Of a stretch of 64,000 nucleotides of DNA, positions 7,897 to 17,083 are shown in pieces. Location: the NCBI RefSeq assembly GCF_038594605.1, contig NZ_JBCFZM010000002.1, forward strand, positions 310,001-374,000, written 5' to 3'. Both the position numbers and the translations under genes were made by a program. This DNA is from Alteriqipengyuania bathyomarina_B. Lineage in GTDB: Bacteria; Pseudomonadota; Alphaproteobacteria; Sphingomonadales; Sphingomonadaceae. Position 1 is the stretch's first letter. Every line of letters begins with the position of its first letter. The notes beneath the pieces were generated by a model that did not search any database, was not told the DNA's origin, and saw only the letters and a program-made list of their open reading frames with translations.

Positions 7897-9905
7897 CGCA
7901 GCCCCGCCCACAGCGTACGCGGCGCGCCAAGATCCAGATCGCCGCCCGAGACGCGCGTGACGATCGTCTCGTCGAACAGGTTCTCGCCCCGCAGCACCAG
8001 TTTGAGCTGTCCTACAAGCGGCACCTGCGCGTAGGCCCCCAGCGTGGTGAAGGCGGGCAGGACTTCGGTTTCCTGGTCATCCTCGAACTGGTCACCGACA
8101 TGACGCAGGCTGAGCGAGAGCAGCATATCGGGCTTTGGTTCGTAGGTGAGCGACGCCGCAGCGAACCACTGCGGGCTTTGCGGCGGGGCATTGCCATCGA
8201 GCGCCAGTGAGGCACCCTCGCCCGCGATGGTCGGGTCCGAGTAGGAGACGCTGCCGTCGAAGCGGATCGGTCCGCGAGCCACCCGCAGCCCCGCCTCGAT
8301 CCCCTGCGTTTCGATCGCGGGCAGGTTGCGGCGCTGGCGCAGGTTCGGGCCGATCGTCACGTTGGCGATGGCGTTGTCCAGCCGGTTGTCGAACGCGGTG
8401 AGGCTGAGTTCGACACCTTCGACCGGCCGCCAGTCGAGCCCCGCCTCGAAGCCGCGCAGCTCTTCGTTGGCAAGGTCCGCATTGGCCTGCGTGACCACGG
8501 GGAAGACCACGAAGGGCCGGTAGAGTTCGTTGAGCGTCGGCAGCCGCAGCCCGCGATAGGCCGCCGCCCGCAGGTCGAGCGAAGGCGTCGCCCGCAGCAG
8601 CGCGCCGCCACGCCAGCTCAGCGTCCAGTCGCTGCGGTCGGCAAAGCGGTTGTCCTCCACCACCGCGCCGTCCGGGTCGCTCTCGCGGAAGAAGCCGTCA
8701 GCGATGACGGTGCGATCCGCCCGCAGCCCGCCGGTGAGGATCAGCTGTCCTACCTGCCAGTCGTCCTCTACGAAGACCCCGAGATCGCTGGTGACGCCGC
8801 CCGCGCGACGCCGCGCGGTGATGTTGCCGGTAAAGGAACTGATCGGCGTTTCCTGCAACTCGCCCTCCGCGCGGCGATAGTCGATCCCCAGCCGCAAGGT
8901 GTGGTCCGGCCCCACCGGCGGGCGCACCTCGATCTTGCCGCCGAGCCCGGTCGAAGGCGTGTTGCGCTGGTCGAGCACGGGCACGAAGCGGCTGGAGCTG
9001 ACGACGAGGTTGGAGAAATTGCGTGCCTGCACATAGCCGAGCGCATCGACCTGCCAACGCCCGCGCCCGACCACGCGGATGCTCGCGTCCTGCCCGCTCG
9101 CCGAACTGTCCGCCCCGTCGAAACGCAGGGTACGGGCATCGTCGAAGGCAAGCACCCGCGCCTGCAGCTCCAGATCGTCCGAGAGCGGCGCGACCACGCG
9201 CAGCCGACCCGAGATGCTGTCGAACTTCGCCGGAACGCTTGCCGGAACGCGTTGGCTCTCGGGCGCGGTGTAGAAACCCGGCCCGCGATCCCAGCGGACC
9301 GTGCCGGAGGCATGGCCGCGACCCAGCGCGGCAGAAACGCTGCCCACCGCCTCGGTCCCGCCGCGATCATTGGCCAGCACGCTCATGCCCAGCGGCGCCT
9401 GAGTTTCGGGCGACAGGCTTTCGATCGCAATCGTGCCCGCCAGTGCGCCCGCGCCGAATGGCCCGGAGCCGCCACCTCGCGTCACCGCGATGCGCCCGAC
9501 CTGCTCGGGGATCAGCGCCGCGAAAGGGACATAGCCGAAGAACGGATCCGCCACCGGCACCCCGTCGAGCGTCACCAGCGCGCGGCTGGTCGCGTTGCCG
9601 CCCAGCGCGCGCAGCGTCACACCCTGCGCCGTCGGGTTGGAGGATCGGCTGTCCGACCGGCGGAACTGCTGGAAGCCCGCCACGCTCGCCAGCGCCTCCT
9701 CGATCCGGCCCGAAGGCGCGATCAGCACCGTCTCGCGCGGGACCTCGACGGTCCCGTAGGCGGGGCTGGCGGGCGTATCGGGCAGTCCTTGGCCGGTCAC
9801 CACGATGGTCGGCTCGTCGGTCTCATCGCTCGTCTCCTGCGCCATGGCAGGGCACGCGAAGGTCACCAGAGGAAGGGCTGCGAAACGAAGTCGGGTGCGC
9901 ATCAT
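7884..9905 (-). CDS. TonB-dependent outer-membrane receptor
   Basis: A 673-residue outer-membrane receptor. A signal peptide ending in PAMAQ is followed by a TonB box-like TIVVTGQG, a plug domain (about 50-165) with the typical VTLRALGGNATSRALVTLDGVPV region, and a 22-strand barrel ending in the aromatic LRYGF, as required for BAM recognition. It is shorter than the 823-residue receptor at 35.9 kb. The substrate cannot be read from the sequence; plugs of this style occur in ferric siderophore and vitamin B12 transporters. It is divergent from the monooxygenase at 10021 with a 115-bp shared promoter region. Confidence 0.88.
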   Translation of the reverse strand: MMRTRLRFAALPLVTFACPAMAQETSDETDEPTIVVTGQGLPDTPASPAYGTVEVPRETVLIAPSGRIEEALASVAGFQQFRRSDSRSSNPTAQGVTLRALGGNATSRALVTLDGVPVADPFFGYVPFAALIPEQVGRIAVTRGGGSGPFGAGALAGTIAIESLSPETQAPLGMSVLANDRGGTEAVGSVSAALGRGHASGTVRWDRGPGFYTAPESQRVPASVPAKFDSISGRLRVVAPLSDDLELQARVLAFDDARTLRFDGADSSASGQDASIRVVGRGRWQVDALGYVQARNFSNLVVSSSRFVPVLDQRNTPSTGLGGKIEVRPPVGPDHTLRLGIDYRRAEGELQETPISSFTGNITARRRAGGVTSDLGVFVEDDWQVGQLILTGGLRADRTVIADGFFRESDPDGAVVEDNRFADRSDWTLSWRGGALLRATPSLDLRAAAYRGLRLPTLNELYRPFVVFPVVTQANADLANEELRGFEAGLDWRPVEGVELSLTAFDNRLDNAIANVTIGPNLRQRRNLPAIETQGIEAGLRVARGPIRFDGSVSYSDPTIAGEGASLALDGNAPPQSPQWFAAASLTYEPKPDMLLSLSLRHVGDQFEDDQETEVLPAFTTLGAYAQVPLVGQLKLVLRGENLFDETIVTRVSGGDLDLGAPRTLWAGLRYGF

Positions 9906-10020
9906 CGGGCAGCCCTAGCCTACCGATCCCGGCCCGTCAGCCACCGCCGAAAGGCACCCCTCGCCTTCGCCACGGGCTTGCGATAGGTTGCGAAGCACTA
10001 CGGAGAGACAAGGCGACGTG

Positions 10021-11544
10021 ATGGATAGCAGTGATAGCGATTTCGACGTGCTGATCGTGGGCGCGGGCATTTCCGGCATCGGGATGGCAGCACACCTCGA
10101 AATGCACTGCCCGGACAAACGCTATGCGATCGTCGAACGGCGCGAGCGGATCGGCGGTACGTGGGACCTGTTCCGTTATCCCGGCGTGCGCTCGGACAGC
10201 GACATGCACACGCTCGGCTTCGTGTTCGAACCCTGGCGGCACGAGAAGAGCATTGCGGATGGCTCTTCCATCCTCGAATATCTCGACCGGATCGTGGACG
10301 AACGCGGCATCCGCGAGAATATCCGCTTCGGGTTGCGCGTGGAGACCGCCGACTTCGACAGCGCGACCGCGCGCTGGGTGGTCACGGTCGTCACCGCCGA
10401 GGGGGAGCGCAAGCGACTGACTGCCAACTGGCTCTACCTCGGGTCGGGCTATTACGACTACGACGAGCCCTACGATCCCGGTTTCGAACTGGGCGACTTT
10501 CAGGGCGAGGTGGTCCACCCGCAATTCTGGCCCGATGATCTGGCTTACGAGGGCAAGAATGTCGTCGTGATCGGATCGGGCGCGACCGCCGTTACCATCG
10601 TCCCCGCAATGGCGGAGCGCGCCGCGAAGGTCACCATGCTCCAGCGCACGCCGACCTGGATGTTCAGCCGTCCGGCGCGCGATCGGCTCGCCAATTTCCT
10701 GCGCAAGGTCCTGCCTTCCGAAACGGCTTACAAGATCACCCGCTGGAAAAACGTGGTCATGCAGGATGTCGGCTTCAAGCGCGCGCAGACCAAGCCGGAG
10801 CAGGTGAAGGAATTCCTGACCAAGAAGATGCAGGAGCATCTGGGCGACAGTTACGACGCGAATTCCTTCACCCCACCCTACGATCCGTGGGACCAGCGCC
10901 TGTGCCTCGTCCCCGATGCCGATCTGTTCGAAGCGATCAAGCGCGGTGATGCGCAGGTCGTGACCGGCCGGATCGCGCGCTTTGCGCCAGAGGCCGTGGT
11001 GCTGGAGGACGGCAGCGAAATACCGGCGGATATCTTGGTTACCGCGACCGGGCTGAAGCTGGCGGTGGTGGGCAAGATCGCGGTCTCGGTCGATGGCGAT
11101 CCGGTCGATTTCTCGCAGCGCTTCTACTACAAGGGCTGCATGTTCTCGAACCTGCCCAACCTCGCGGTGGTGTTCGGCTATCTCAATGCCAGCTGGACTT
11201 TGCGCGCCGATCTGAACGCGGCCTATGTCTGCGATGTGCTCAACTTGATGGACGCCAAGGGCGCCGATATCGCGGCACCCGCGCTCTCGCAGGCTGAGGA
11301 GGATGCGCTGGAGGAGGATGACATCTTCGATTTCTCGTCGGGTTATATCCAGCGGTCCAAGGCGATCATGCCGAGAAACGCGGTCGGCTTTCCTTGGCGG
11401 CTGAACCAGGATTACCGGGTCGACCGCAAGCAGATGAAGAGCGATCCGATCGACGACGGCATTCTCCATTTCAAGGCACTGCCCCACGCCCCGGCTGACG
11501 ACGCCGCGCCTGCGCGCAGCCCTGCGACCCGCACCGCCAGCTAG
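10021..11544 (+). CDS. EthA-like Baeyer-Villiger flavin monooxygenase
   Basis: The 507-residue enzyme carries an N-terminal FAD-binding Rossmann motif GAGISG (14-19), the Baeyer-Villiger fingerprint FxGxxxHxxxW (FQGEVVHPQFW, 160-170), and a second NADPH-binding GSGATA (185-190). These mark type I BVMOs, which insert oxygen next to ketones to form esters or lactones; the sequence style is that of the EthA branch. The substrate is unknown. The start ATG at 10021 follows the in-frame GTG at 10018 and gives the expected short N-terminus. A CinA-type gene follows after 15 bp. Confidence 0.88.
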   Translation: MDSSDSDFDVLIVGAGISGIGMAAHLEMHCPDKRYAIVERRERIGGTWDLFRYPGVRSDSDMHTLGFVFEPWRHEKSIADGSSILEYLDRIVDERGIRENIRFGLRVETADFDSATARWVVTVVTAEGERKRLTANWLYLGSGYYDYDEPYDPGFELGDFQGEVVHPQFWPDDLAYEGKNVVVIGSGATAVTIVPAMAERAAKVTMLQRTPTWMFSRPARDRLANFLRKVLPSETAYKITRWKNVVMQDVGFKRAQTKPEQVKEFLTKKMQEHLGDSYDANSFTPPYDPWDQRLCLVPDADLFEAIKRGDAQVVTGRIARFAPEAVVLEDGSEIPADILVTATGLKLAVVGKIAVSVDGDPVDFSQRFYYKGCMFSNLPNLAVVFGYLNASWTLRADLNAAYVCDVLNLMDAKGADIAAPALSQAEEDALEEDDIFDFSSGYIQRSKAIMPRNAVGFPWRLNQDYRVDRKQMKSDPIDDGILHFKALPHAPADDAAPARSPATRTAS

Positions 11545-11559
11545 CAGAGCAGCCATAGA

Positions 11560-12318
11560 ATGACCGAACGTATCTGGACCGCGGCGCTGATCGTGATCGG
11601 CGATGAAATCCTGTCCGGCCGCACGCACGACAAGAACATCGCGCAGGTCGCCAGCTGGCTGCAGGTGCAGGGCATCCGGCTCGCCGAGGTGCGCGTGGTC
11701 GCCGACGTGGAGGAGCATATCGTAACGGCGGTCAACGCGCTGCGTGCCGCCAACGACTACCTCTTCACCACCGGCGGCATCGGCCCGACGCACGACGACA
11801 TCACGGTCGACGCGGTGTCGCGGGCGCTGGGCGTCGAAGTGGTGATCCACCCGGAGGCGCGCGCGATCCTCGAACGCTATTATGCAGACAAGCCGGGCGG
11901 GCTGACCGACGCGCGGCTGCGCATGGCGCGCGTGCCGCAGGGGGCTGAGCTGATCCCCAACCGCATGTCCGGCGCGCCGGGGATCAAGATCGGCAATGTC
12001 CACCTGATGGCGGGCGTGCCGCACATTACCGCCGGGATGCTCGACGCACTGACCGGCACGCTGGAAGGCGGCGCGCCGCTCAAGTCGGAAACGATGGGCT
12101 GCTGGACGGCTGAGAGCGAGGTCGCGGACCTGCTGCGCCAGGTGGAGCAGGCGCACGAGGCGTGCCAGATCGGCAGCTATCCCTTCTTTCGAGAAGGGAG
12201 GATAGGCGCCAATTTCGTGATCCGCTCAACCGATGCAGATGCATTGGCGGCCTGTGCGCACGATTTGCGAAACGGCCTGGCGGACGCGGGCTTCCCGCCG
12301 GTCGCAGGCGGTATCTAG
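11560..12318 (+). CDS. Molybdopterin-binding/CinA-family protein
   Basis: The 252-residue protein consists of a molybdopterin-binding (MoaB/MogA-like) domain with GDEILSGRTHDKN (14-26) and the signature GGIGPTHDD (72-80), plus a small C-terminal extension. It lacks the CinA C-terminal nicotinamide-nucleotide amidase domain, so it corresponds to the short CinA-N class, whose known members include ADP-ribose pyrophosphatase activity; that role is not proven here. It follows the BVMO gene by 15 bp on the same strand and may be co-transcribed. Confidence 0.82.
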   Translation: MTERIWTAALIVIGDEILSGRTHDKNIAQVASWLQVQGIRLAEVRVVADVEEHIVTAVNALRAANDYLFTTGGIGPTHDDITVDAVSRALGVEVVIHPEARAILERYYADKPGGLTDARLRMARVPQGAELIPNRMSGAPGIKIGNVHLMAGVPHITAGMLDALTGTLEGGAPLKSETMGCWTAESEVADLLRQVEQAHEACQIGSYPFFREGRIGANFVIRSTDADALAACAHDLRNGLADAGFPPVAGGI

Positions 12319-12341
12319 CGTCACCCGGATCGCGCCTTACA

Positions 12342-12376
12342 CCCCGCCTTAACCCTGAATGGGTATCCGGGCGGGG
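12342..12376 (+). promoter_or_regulatory. Hairpin enclosing the ribosome site of the deacetylase gene
   Basis: CCCCGCC at 12342-12348 pairs with GGCGGGG at 12370-12376, and an inner ACCC/GGGT pair lies in the loop. The right arm is also the only purine-rich ribosome-site candidate for the ATG at 12379, so folding would hide it. This is a visible pairing; regulation is inferred. Confidence 0.4.
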
Positions 12377-12378
12377 TA

Positions 12379-13356
12379 ATGACGAATGTCTATCTGACCA
12401 TCGACACGGAATACTCCTTTGCCCTCGCGCATGGGCCGTGCCCGGCAGACCGGGCGGAAAATTTCGCGCGCTCGATCGCCTGCATCACCCCGCGCGGCCC
12501 CGCCGGCATCACCCACAAGCTGGACCTGCTGGCCTGGTATGGGCAGCGGGCGGTGTTCTTCGTCGATCCCATGCCTGCGCTGGTGTGGGGAGTCGCCGCG
12601 ATCGAGGATGTCCTTTCACCGATCCTGCGCGCTGGCCAAGATATCCAGCTGCATTGCCATACCGAATGGCTCGACCTTGCCCCGCCGGAATCGCCGCTTG
12701 CCGGTCTTTCGGGACGTAACCTCAAGGACTTTTCGTTCGAGGATCAATGTCGCATCCTCGAATTCGCGCGCGATATGCTGGTCGCGGCAGGGGCGCCGAA
12801 ACCGGTCGCCTTTCGCGCCGGAAATTACGGCGCCAACCGCGATACGCTGCGCGCCCTGCGCGAGATCGGCCTATCGTACGACAGCAGCCACACACCCGGT
12901 ATCGTCGGCGGGGAGAGCGCGCTCGACCTGCGCTCGACCGACACTCAGCCGCTGATATACGAAGGGATGGTGGAGGTTCCGGTGTCCTGTGTGGGCGATA
13001 TCCGCGGCGGGCTGCGCCATGCGCAGGTAACGGCCCTGTCGCTGAGGGAAATGCGCGCCGCGCTGCGCCACGCACGCGATAGCGGCATCGCCAGCTTCGT
13101 CATCGTTTCGCACAGTTTCGAACTGATCAACCGCCGAAGCCTGGCCGTCAATCGCGTGGTTCGTCATCGGTTCGAGGGGCTCTGCCGATCCTTGCGCGAT
13201 CTTCGCGGCGTCAATTCGGCGGACTTCACGAACACCCCGCCGGTGCGCACTGTCCGCCGCGAGGAGATGCCTGCCGCCGCCCCGGCAGATCCGGTCACTA
13301 TCGGGCTGCGCTATTCCGAACAGGCAGTCTCGAACACGCTCTACGGCGCGCTCTAG
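12379..13356 (+). CDS. Polysaccharide deacetylase-like protein
   Basis: The 325-residue protein opens with YLTIDTE, matching the first NodB motif (the Asp acts as base or metal neighbour), and has the metal-ligand motif QLHCHTEW near residue 95 and a later FRAGNYGANRDTL region. These suggest a divergent carbohydrate esterase family 4 fold that removes acetyl groups from polysaccharides. No signal peptide is visible, so it would act in the cytoplasm, perhaps on a lipid-linked precursor (inference). The next gene, a FemAB/GNAT-like acyltransferase, follows by 15 bp, suggesting a cell-envelope glycan modification pair. Confidence 0.75.
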   Translation: MTNVYLTIDTEYSFALAHGPCPADRAENFARSIACITPRGPAGITHKLDLLAWYGQRAVFFVDPMPALVWGVAAIEDVLSPILRAGQDIQLHCHTEWLDLAPPESPLAGLSGRNLKDFSFEDQCRILEFARDMLVAAGAPKPVAFRAGNYGANRDTLRALREIGLSYDSSHTPGIVGGESALDLRSTDTQPLIYEGMVEVPVSCVGDIRGGLRHAQVTALSLREMRAALRHARDSGIASFVIVSHSFELINRRSLAVNRVVRHRFEGLCRSLRDLRGVNSADFTNTPPVRTVRREEMPAAAPADPVTIGLRYSEQAVSNTLYGAL

Positions 13357-13371
13357 CGAGGGCATCGAGCC

Positions 13372-14286
13372 ATGCCAGCCCAGCGCACTCCTGTTGGTTT
13401 CACGATTGGCTCGCGCCGCCTGTTCAGGGTGGAGCGGACGCTGCATAGCTTGGCCTTCTCGCTCGAAGATGCACTGGCAGAGAGGGTTCCATCACTGCCT
13501 GCGGGCCCCGATGCCGCGGACGGCCTGCGGGTTCTGTCCGCGCCGCAGACGCTCGCCGACGGGATCGGGACGCCCTTTGGCGACCATATCGCTGGCGCAC
13601 GCGAGGACTTCCGCCGCCACTACATCGCGATGGACGGGACCTTCGAGGATTACCTCGCGCACTTCTCGGGCAAGACGCGCGGCACCTTGCGGCGCAAGGC
13701 GAAGAAATTCGCGCAGGCCGACGGCGGTAAGCTCGACGTGCGCGCTTACACATCGGCCGAGGAAGTCGCGCAGTTCATCGACCTGGCGCTCCCCCTGTCG
13801 GGCAAGACCTATCAGGCCCGCCTCCTCGATGCCGGACTGCCAGACGGTGACGAGGCGCGCGACGCCATGCTCGCGGCGGCGGACGAGGGGAGGATGCGCT
13901 GCTTCCTGCTCTTCCTTCGCGGCGAGCCAGTCGCTTTCCTCTCGCTGCCGGTCATCGGCCAGACACTGGTCTACGCCCACCTCGGCTATGATCCGGAGCA
14001 CGCGACACTCTCGCCCGGCACGGTCCTCCAGATGGAGGCATTGCGGATGCTGTTCGCCGAAGAGCGCTTCCGCTATTTCGACTTCACCGAGGGCGAAGGC
14101 GCACACAAGGCGCTGTTCGGCACGCACAGCGTCGCATGCTGTTCCTTCCTGCTGCTGCGTTCTACCCTAGGCAATCGCGCCCTGCTCGGCGCGCGTGACG
14201 GATTCGATGCGAGCGTGGCGTGGGTAAAGGCCCTGAGCCAACGCAGCGGCTCACTCGCCTCGGCAAGGAAACTCTTGCGCGCTTAA
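13372..14286 (+). CDS. FemAB/GNAT-like acyltransferase (acetyltransf_6 type)
   Basis: A 304-residue protein whose centre contains HFSGKTRGTLRRKAKKFAQ (about 98-117), the typical pattern of the BioF2-like GNAT domain, and later YFDFTEGEGAHKALFG, the conserved core near the C-terminus. Such enzymes transfer an acyl or aminoacyl group and are often found in exopolysaccharide or envelope gene sets. The acceptor is unknown. It is 15 bp downstream of the deacetylase gene and 59 bp ahead of the DUF2339 gene. Confidence 0.75.
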   Translation: MPAQRTPVGFTIGSRRLFRVERTLHSLAFSLEDALAERVPSLPAGPDAADGLRVLSAPQTLADGIGTPFGDHIAGAREDFRRHYIAMDGTFEDYLAHFSGKTRGTLRRKAKKFAQADGGKLDVRAYTSAEEVAQFIDLALPLSGKTYQARLLDAGLPDGDEARDAMLAAADEGRMRCFLLFLRGEPVAFLSLPVIGQTLVYAHLGYDPEHATLSPGTVLQMEALRMLFAEERFRYFDFTEGEGAHKALFGTHSVACCSFLLLRSTLGNRALLGARDGFDASVAWVKALSQRSGSLASARKLLRA

Positions 14287-14345
14287 CGGCTTGCGCGCGC
14301 CGCCGATCTCGTTAGCACCATGCTGATCGAAAGAGGGGCGCGCGG

Positions 14346-16928
14346 TTGGAATTTCTGCTGATTATCGCGCTGTGCGTGCTGGCCGCGTGGCTCCGCTCGC
14401 GATTCACCGAGATGCAATCCTCGCATGATGCGTTGGCGGAACGGCTGGACGCGCTCGAATGGCGGCTGCGCGAGCAATCGGAACCGGCGGAAGAGCCGGA
14501 CCGCACCCGGCCGATAGCCAAGCCGGGCGAGCAGCCGGACGCAATCCGCGAAGCTGCTACCCAGCCTCAAGCGCCGACGCGATCCGAACCTTCTGCGCCC
14601 GCAACTCAGCCAGCGGCACCCACCCGGCCCGACACCGACGGTATCGACGCGGCATTTTCCGGAGACACGGAAGGCGCCAGATCGCTCGATTTCGAAGAGC
14701 TTTTCGGGCGCCGGCTACCGATCTGGGCGGGCGGTATCACGCTAGCGATCGGGGGCATCTTCCTCGTCCGGCTGGCTATCGAAAGCGGCCTGATGACGCC
14801 GCTCGTGCGCGTCGCGGCAAGTTTTGTCTTCGGGATCGTGTTGCTGATCGCGGCCGAACTGGCGCACCGGTTCGAGGTGCGGCTGGCCGATCCGCGCGTG
14901 CGGCAGGCGCTGGCGGGGGCCGGGCTCGCGACGCTTTACGCCGCGTTCTATCTCGCCGGGTCGGTCTACCAGCTGATCGGCCCGGGCGCTGCATTCGGCG
15001 GACTAGCGCTGGTGACGGCAGGGGCGCTCGGCCTCGCTTTCCGCTTCGGCCTGCCGACCGCGCTACTGGGCCTCGTCGGCGGGTTCGCGACCCCCGCGAT
15101 GGTTTCCAGCGAAAACCCCAACCTGCCGCTGCTGACCTTCTATCTCGCGCTGCTGGCGGCAGGGATCGCCTATACCGGCCAGCGGATGGGCGCGGCATGG
15201 CTGGGCCTGATCGCGCTGCTCGGCGGGTTCGGTTGGGGCGCGGTGGTCCTGTCGACGCTCCCGGTCGAAACCGCCGATTTCATCGCGTCGGGCCTCTACC
15301 TCGTCGCGCTTGGCACGGCGGTGCCGGTCGTTGCGATTCGCGGATCGCAGTCGGCTTCGTGGAGCTATACTGCCGCTGGCGCACTCGCGAGCGTCCAGCT
15401 TGCCGTGCTGCTGGCGATCGACGACTTCAGCCTGCTGGGCTGGGGGCTCATCATGCTGCTGCTGCTGTCCCTCGCCATCCTTGGCTGGCGTGAGCCCGCG
15501 ATCCGCCGGGGTGGCGGCTTCGCTGCGGCTCTGGCGCTGCTGTTGCTTGCAACGTGGGATCCATCGGGTCGCGACTTCGCGCTGGTTGCGACTGGCCTTG
15601 CGCTGCTGGCAGCGGCCGTCCCCGTGGCGCTCGCCAGGGTGGGTCGCTCGGGCGAGGAAGACCGCTGGCAGGCGATCCTCGTGCCACCCACTCTCGCCGC
15701 GATCGCGACATGGCACTTCCACGAGGGCGAGAGCGCGCAGATCCTGCTGGCAATCGGGGTCGTCGCGCTCGGCGCGCTGGCCGCAGGCGGGGCGGCGATC
15801 TTCGGGCGAACCGCTTCTGAGGATCGATTCGGGTGGGGCCACGCAGGCGCCATCGCACTGATCGCCTATCTCGCGCTGATCGCGCTGCTTCCCACCAGCG
15901 CGATGGGTTGGGCGCTCGCACTCGCGGCTGGTGCCATCCTGCTTGCGCTGCCCAAGTGGCATCTGACCGCGCTGGCATTGCTGCTCATCGCAACGGGCTG
16001 GGCCATGCCGACCATGGCCGTCTGGTTTTCCGCCCTGACACCTGCCCTGGCAGGCAATCCTGCCTCTTCGCCGGAGCTTCCTTCGCTTGCCTCGGTCGCC
16101 AACCGGATCGTGCCGGTCGAACTGCTGGCGGGGCTGGTCTGCTGGCGCCTCGACGCGCCCCGGCGCGATCTTCGGATTGCCGCCGGAGCGGTGGCCATCG
16201 CGCTGGCGGTAGTGATTGGGCATGTGCTGTTTCGGCAGCTGTTCCCGTTCACCCAGCCGGACGATTTCGTCGCGCGAGGACTGCTCGAGCGGACATTGTG
16301 GCAGGCTGTCTTGCTGGGAGCGGGATACGCGCTGCTCACGCAGGCCCATTCGCAATCGCGGGCATGGGCACAATGGGCGGGGCGCGCGCTGGTGGCGGTC
16401 ACCCTGGCCCACTTTGCGTGGTTCGGCTTCGTGCTGCACAATCCGCTGTGGGATGCGCAAGCGGTAGGGAGCGTGCCGTTCGCGAACCTGCTGTTTCCCT
16501 CCTACGCCATCGCCGCCGTCGCCGCCTGGCTCGGGGGGCGCGAGATCGAGCGTGCAGGCTTCGTATGGGGGCGGATGGCAGGCGATGTCGTGCTGATGGT
16601 GCTGGCGCTGGTCTTCGCGCTCAGCACCTTGCGGCAGGCCTTCTCCGGGACCGTGCTGGTCGAGACGCCGATGGGCGAGACCGAGGATTTGCTGAGGTCG
16701 CTGCTCGGCATCCTCGTCGCAATCGCCTTCCTCGGCTGGGGTTGGTGGCGCGAGCAACGCCGCTGGCGCGTCGGATCGCTGGTGCTTATGCTGCTGGCGG
16801 TGGCGAAGGTGTTCCTCGTCGACGCCGCAGGTCTCGACGGATTGCTGCGGGTGGCGAGCTTCCTCGCGCTCGGCTTCAGCCTGATTGGAATCGGCTGGAT
16901 CTACAGCCGGTTGCTCCGGTCGACCTAG
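14346..16928 (+). CDS. DUF2339 polytopic membrane protein
   Basis: The 860-residue protein begins at a TTG behind GAGGGG. It has an N-terminal membrane helix (about 2-17), a coiled-coil/Pro-Ala-rich cytoplasmic linker (about 20-110), then more than 20 hydrophobic segments from about residue 125 to the end, beginning with the family-typical GRRLPIWAGGITLAIGGIFL. This matches DUF2339. Function is unknown; homologues are thought to be envelope transport or assembly factors. It ends just before a bidirectional terminator shared with rplA. Confidence 0.85.
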   Translation: MEFLLIIALCVLAAWLRSRFTEMQSSHDALAERLDALEWRLREQSEPAEEPDRTRPIAKPGEQPDAIREAATQPQAPTRSEPSAPATQPAAPTRPDTDGIDAAFSGDTEGARSLDFEELFGRRLPIWAGGITLAIGGIFLVRLAIESGLMTPLVRVAASFVFGIVLLIAAELAHRFEVRLADPRVRQALAGAGLATLYAAFYLAGSVYQLIGPGAAFGGLALVTAGALGLAFRFGLPTALLGLVGGFATPAMVSSENPNLPLLTFYLALLAAGIAYTGQRMGAAWLGLIALLGGFGWGAVVLSTLPVETADFIASGLYLVALGTAVPVVAIRGSQSASWSYTAAGALASVQLAVLLAIDDFSLLGWGLIMLLLLSLAILGWREPAIRRGGGFAAALALLLLATWDPSGRDFALVATGLALLAAAVPVALARVGRSGEEDRWQAILVPPTLAAIATWHFHEGESAQILLAIGVVALGALAAGGAAIFGRTASEDRFGWGHAGAIALIAYLALIALLPTSAMGWALALAAGAILLALPKWHLTALALLLIATGWAMPTMAVWFSALTPALAGNPASSPELPSLASVANRIVPVELLAGLVCWRLDAPRRDLRIAAGAVAIALAVVIGHVLFRQLFPFTQPDDFVARGLLERTLWQAVLLGAGYALLTQAHSQSRAWAQWAGRALVAVTLAHFAWFGFVLHNPLWDAQAVGSVPFANLLFPSYAIAAVAAWLGGREIERAGFVWGRMAGDVVLMVLALVFALSTLRQAFSGTVLVETPMGETEDLLRSLLGILVAIAFLGWGWWREQRRWRVGSLVLMLLAVAKVFLVDAAGLDGLLRVASFLALGFSLIGIGWIYSRLLRST

Positions 16929-16942
16929 GTAGCGCGCACGAA

Positions 16943-16974
16943 AAAGGGCCGGAGGATCGCTCCCCCGGCCCTTT
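16943..16974. terminator. Bidirectional terminator between the DUF2339 gene and rplA
   Basis: A 10-bp stem AAAGGGCCGG/CCGGCCCTTT encloses a 12-base loop. The minus-strand side ends in five T residues, serving rplA; the plus-strand side serves the DUF2339 gene. The same 10-bp arms recur at 21997-22032. A second hairpin (CCAACCC-GAA-GGGTTGG, 16990-17006) lies between it and rplA without a T-run. Confidence 0.75.
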
Positions 16975-17083
16975 CCTATTTCCGCCAATCCAACCCGAAG
17001 GGTTGGCAAGGCCGGAGCCGAAGCGTCAGCGCAGGCGGCCGCGCGGTTAGCGCGTTAGCCGCCGGCGCTTGAGGCCAAACGAA

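Noticed and set aside
9937..12156. 739-residue minus-strand frame opposite the BVMO and CinA-type genes
   Set aside because: Both plus-strand genes are clear; the opposite frame is open only because of codon bias at the third position.
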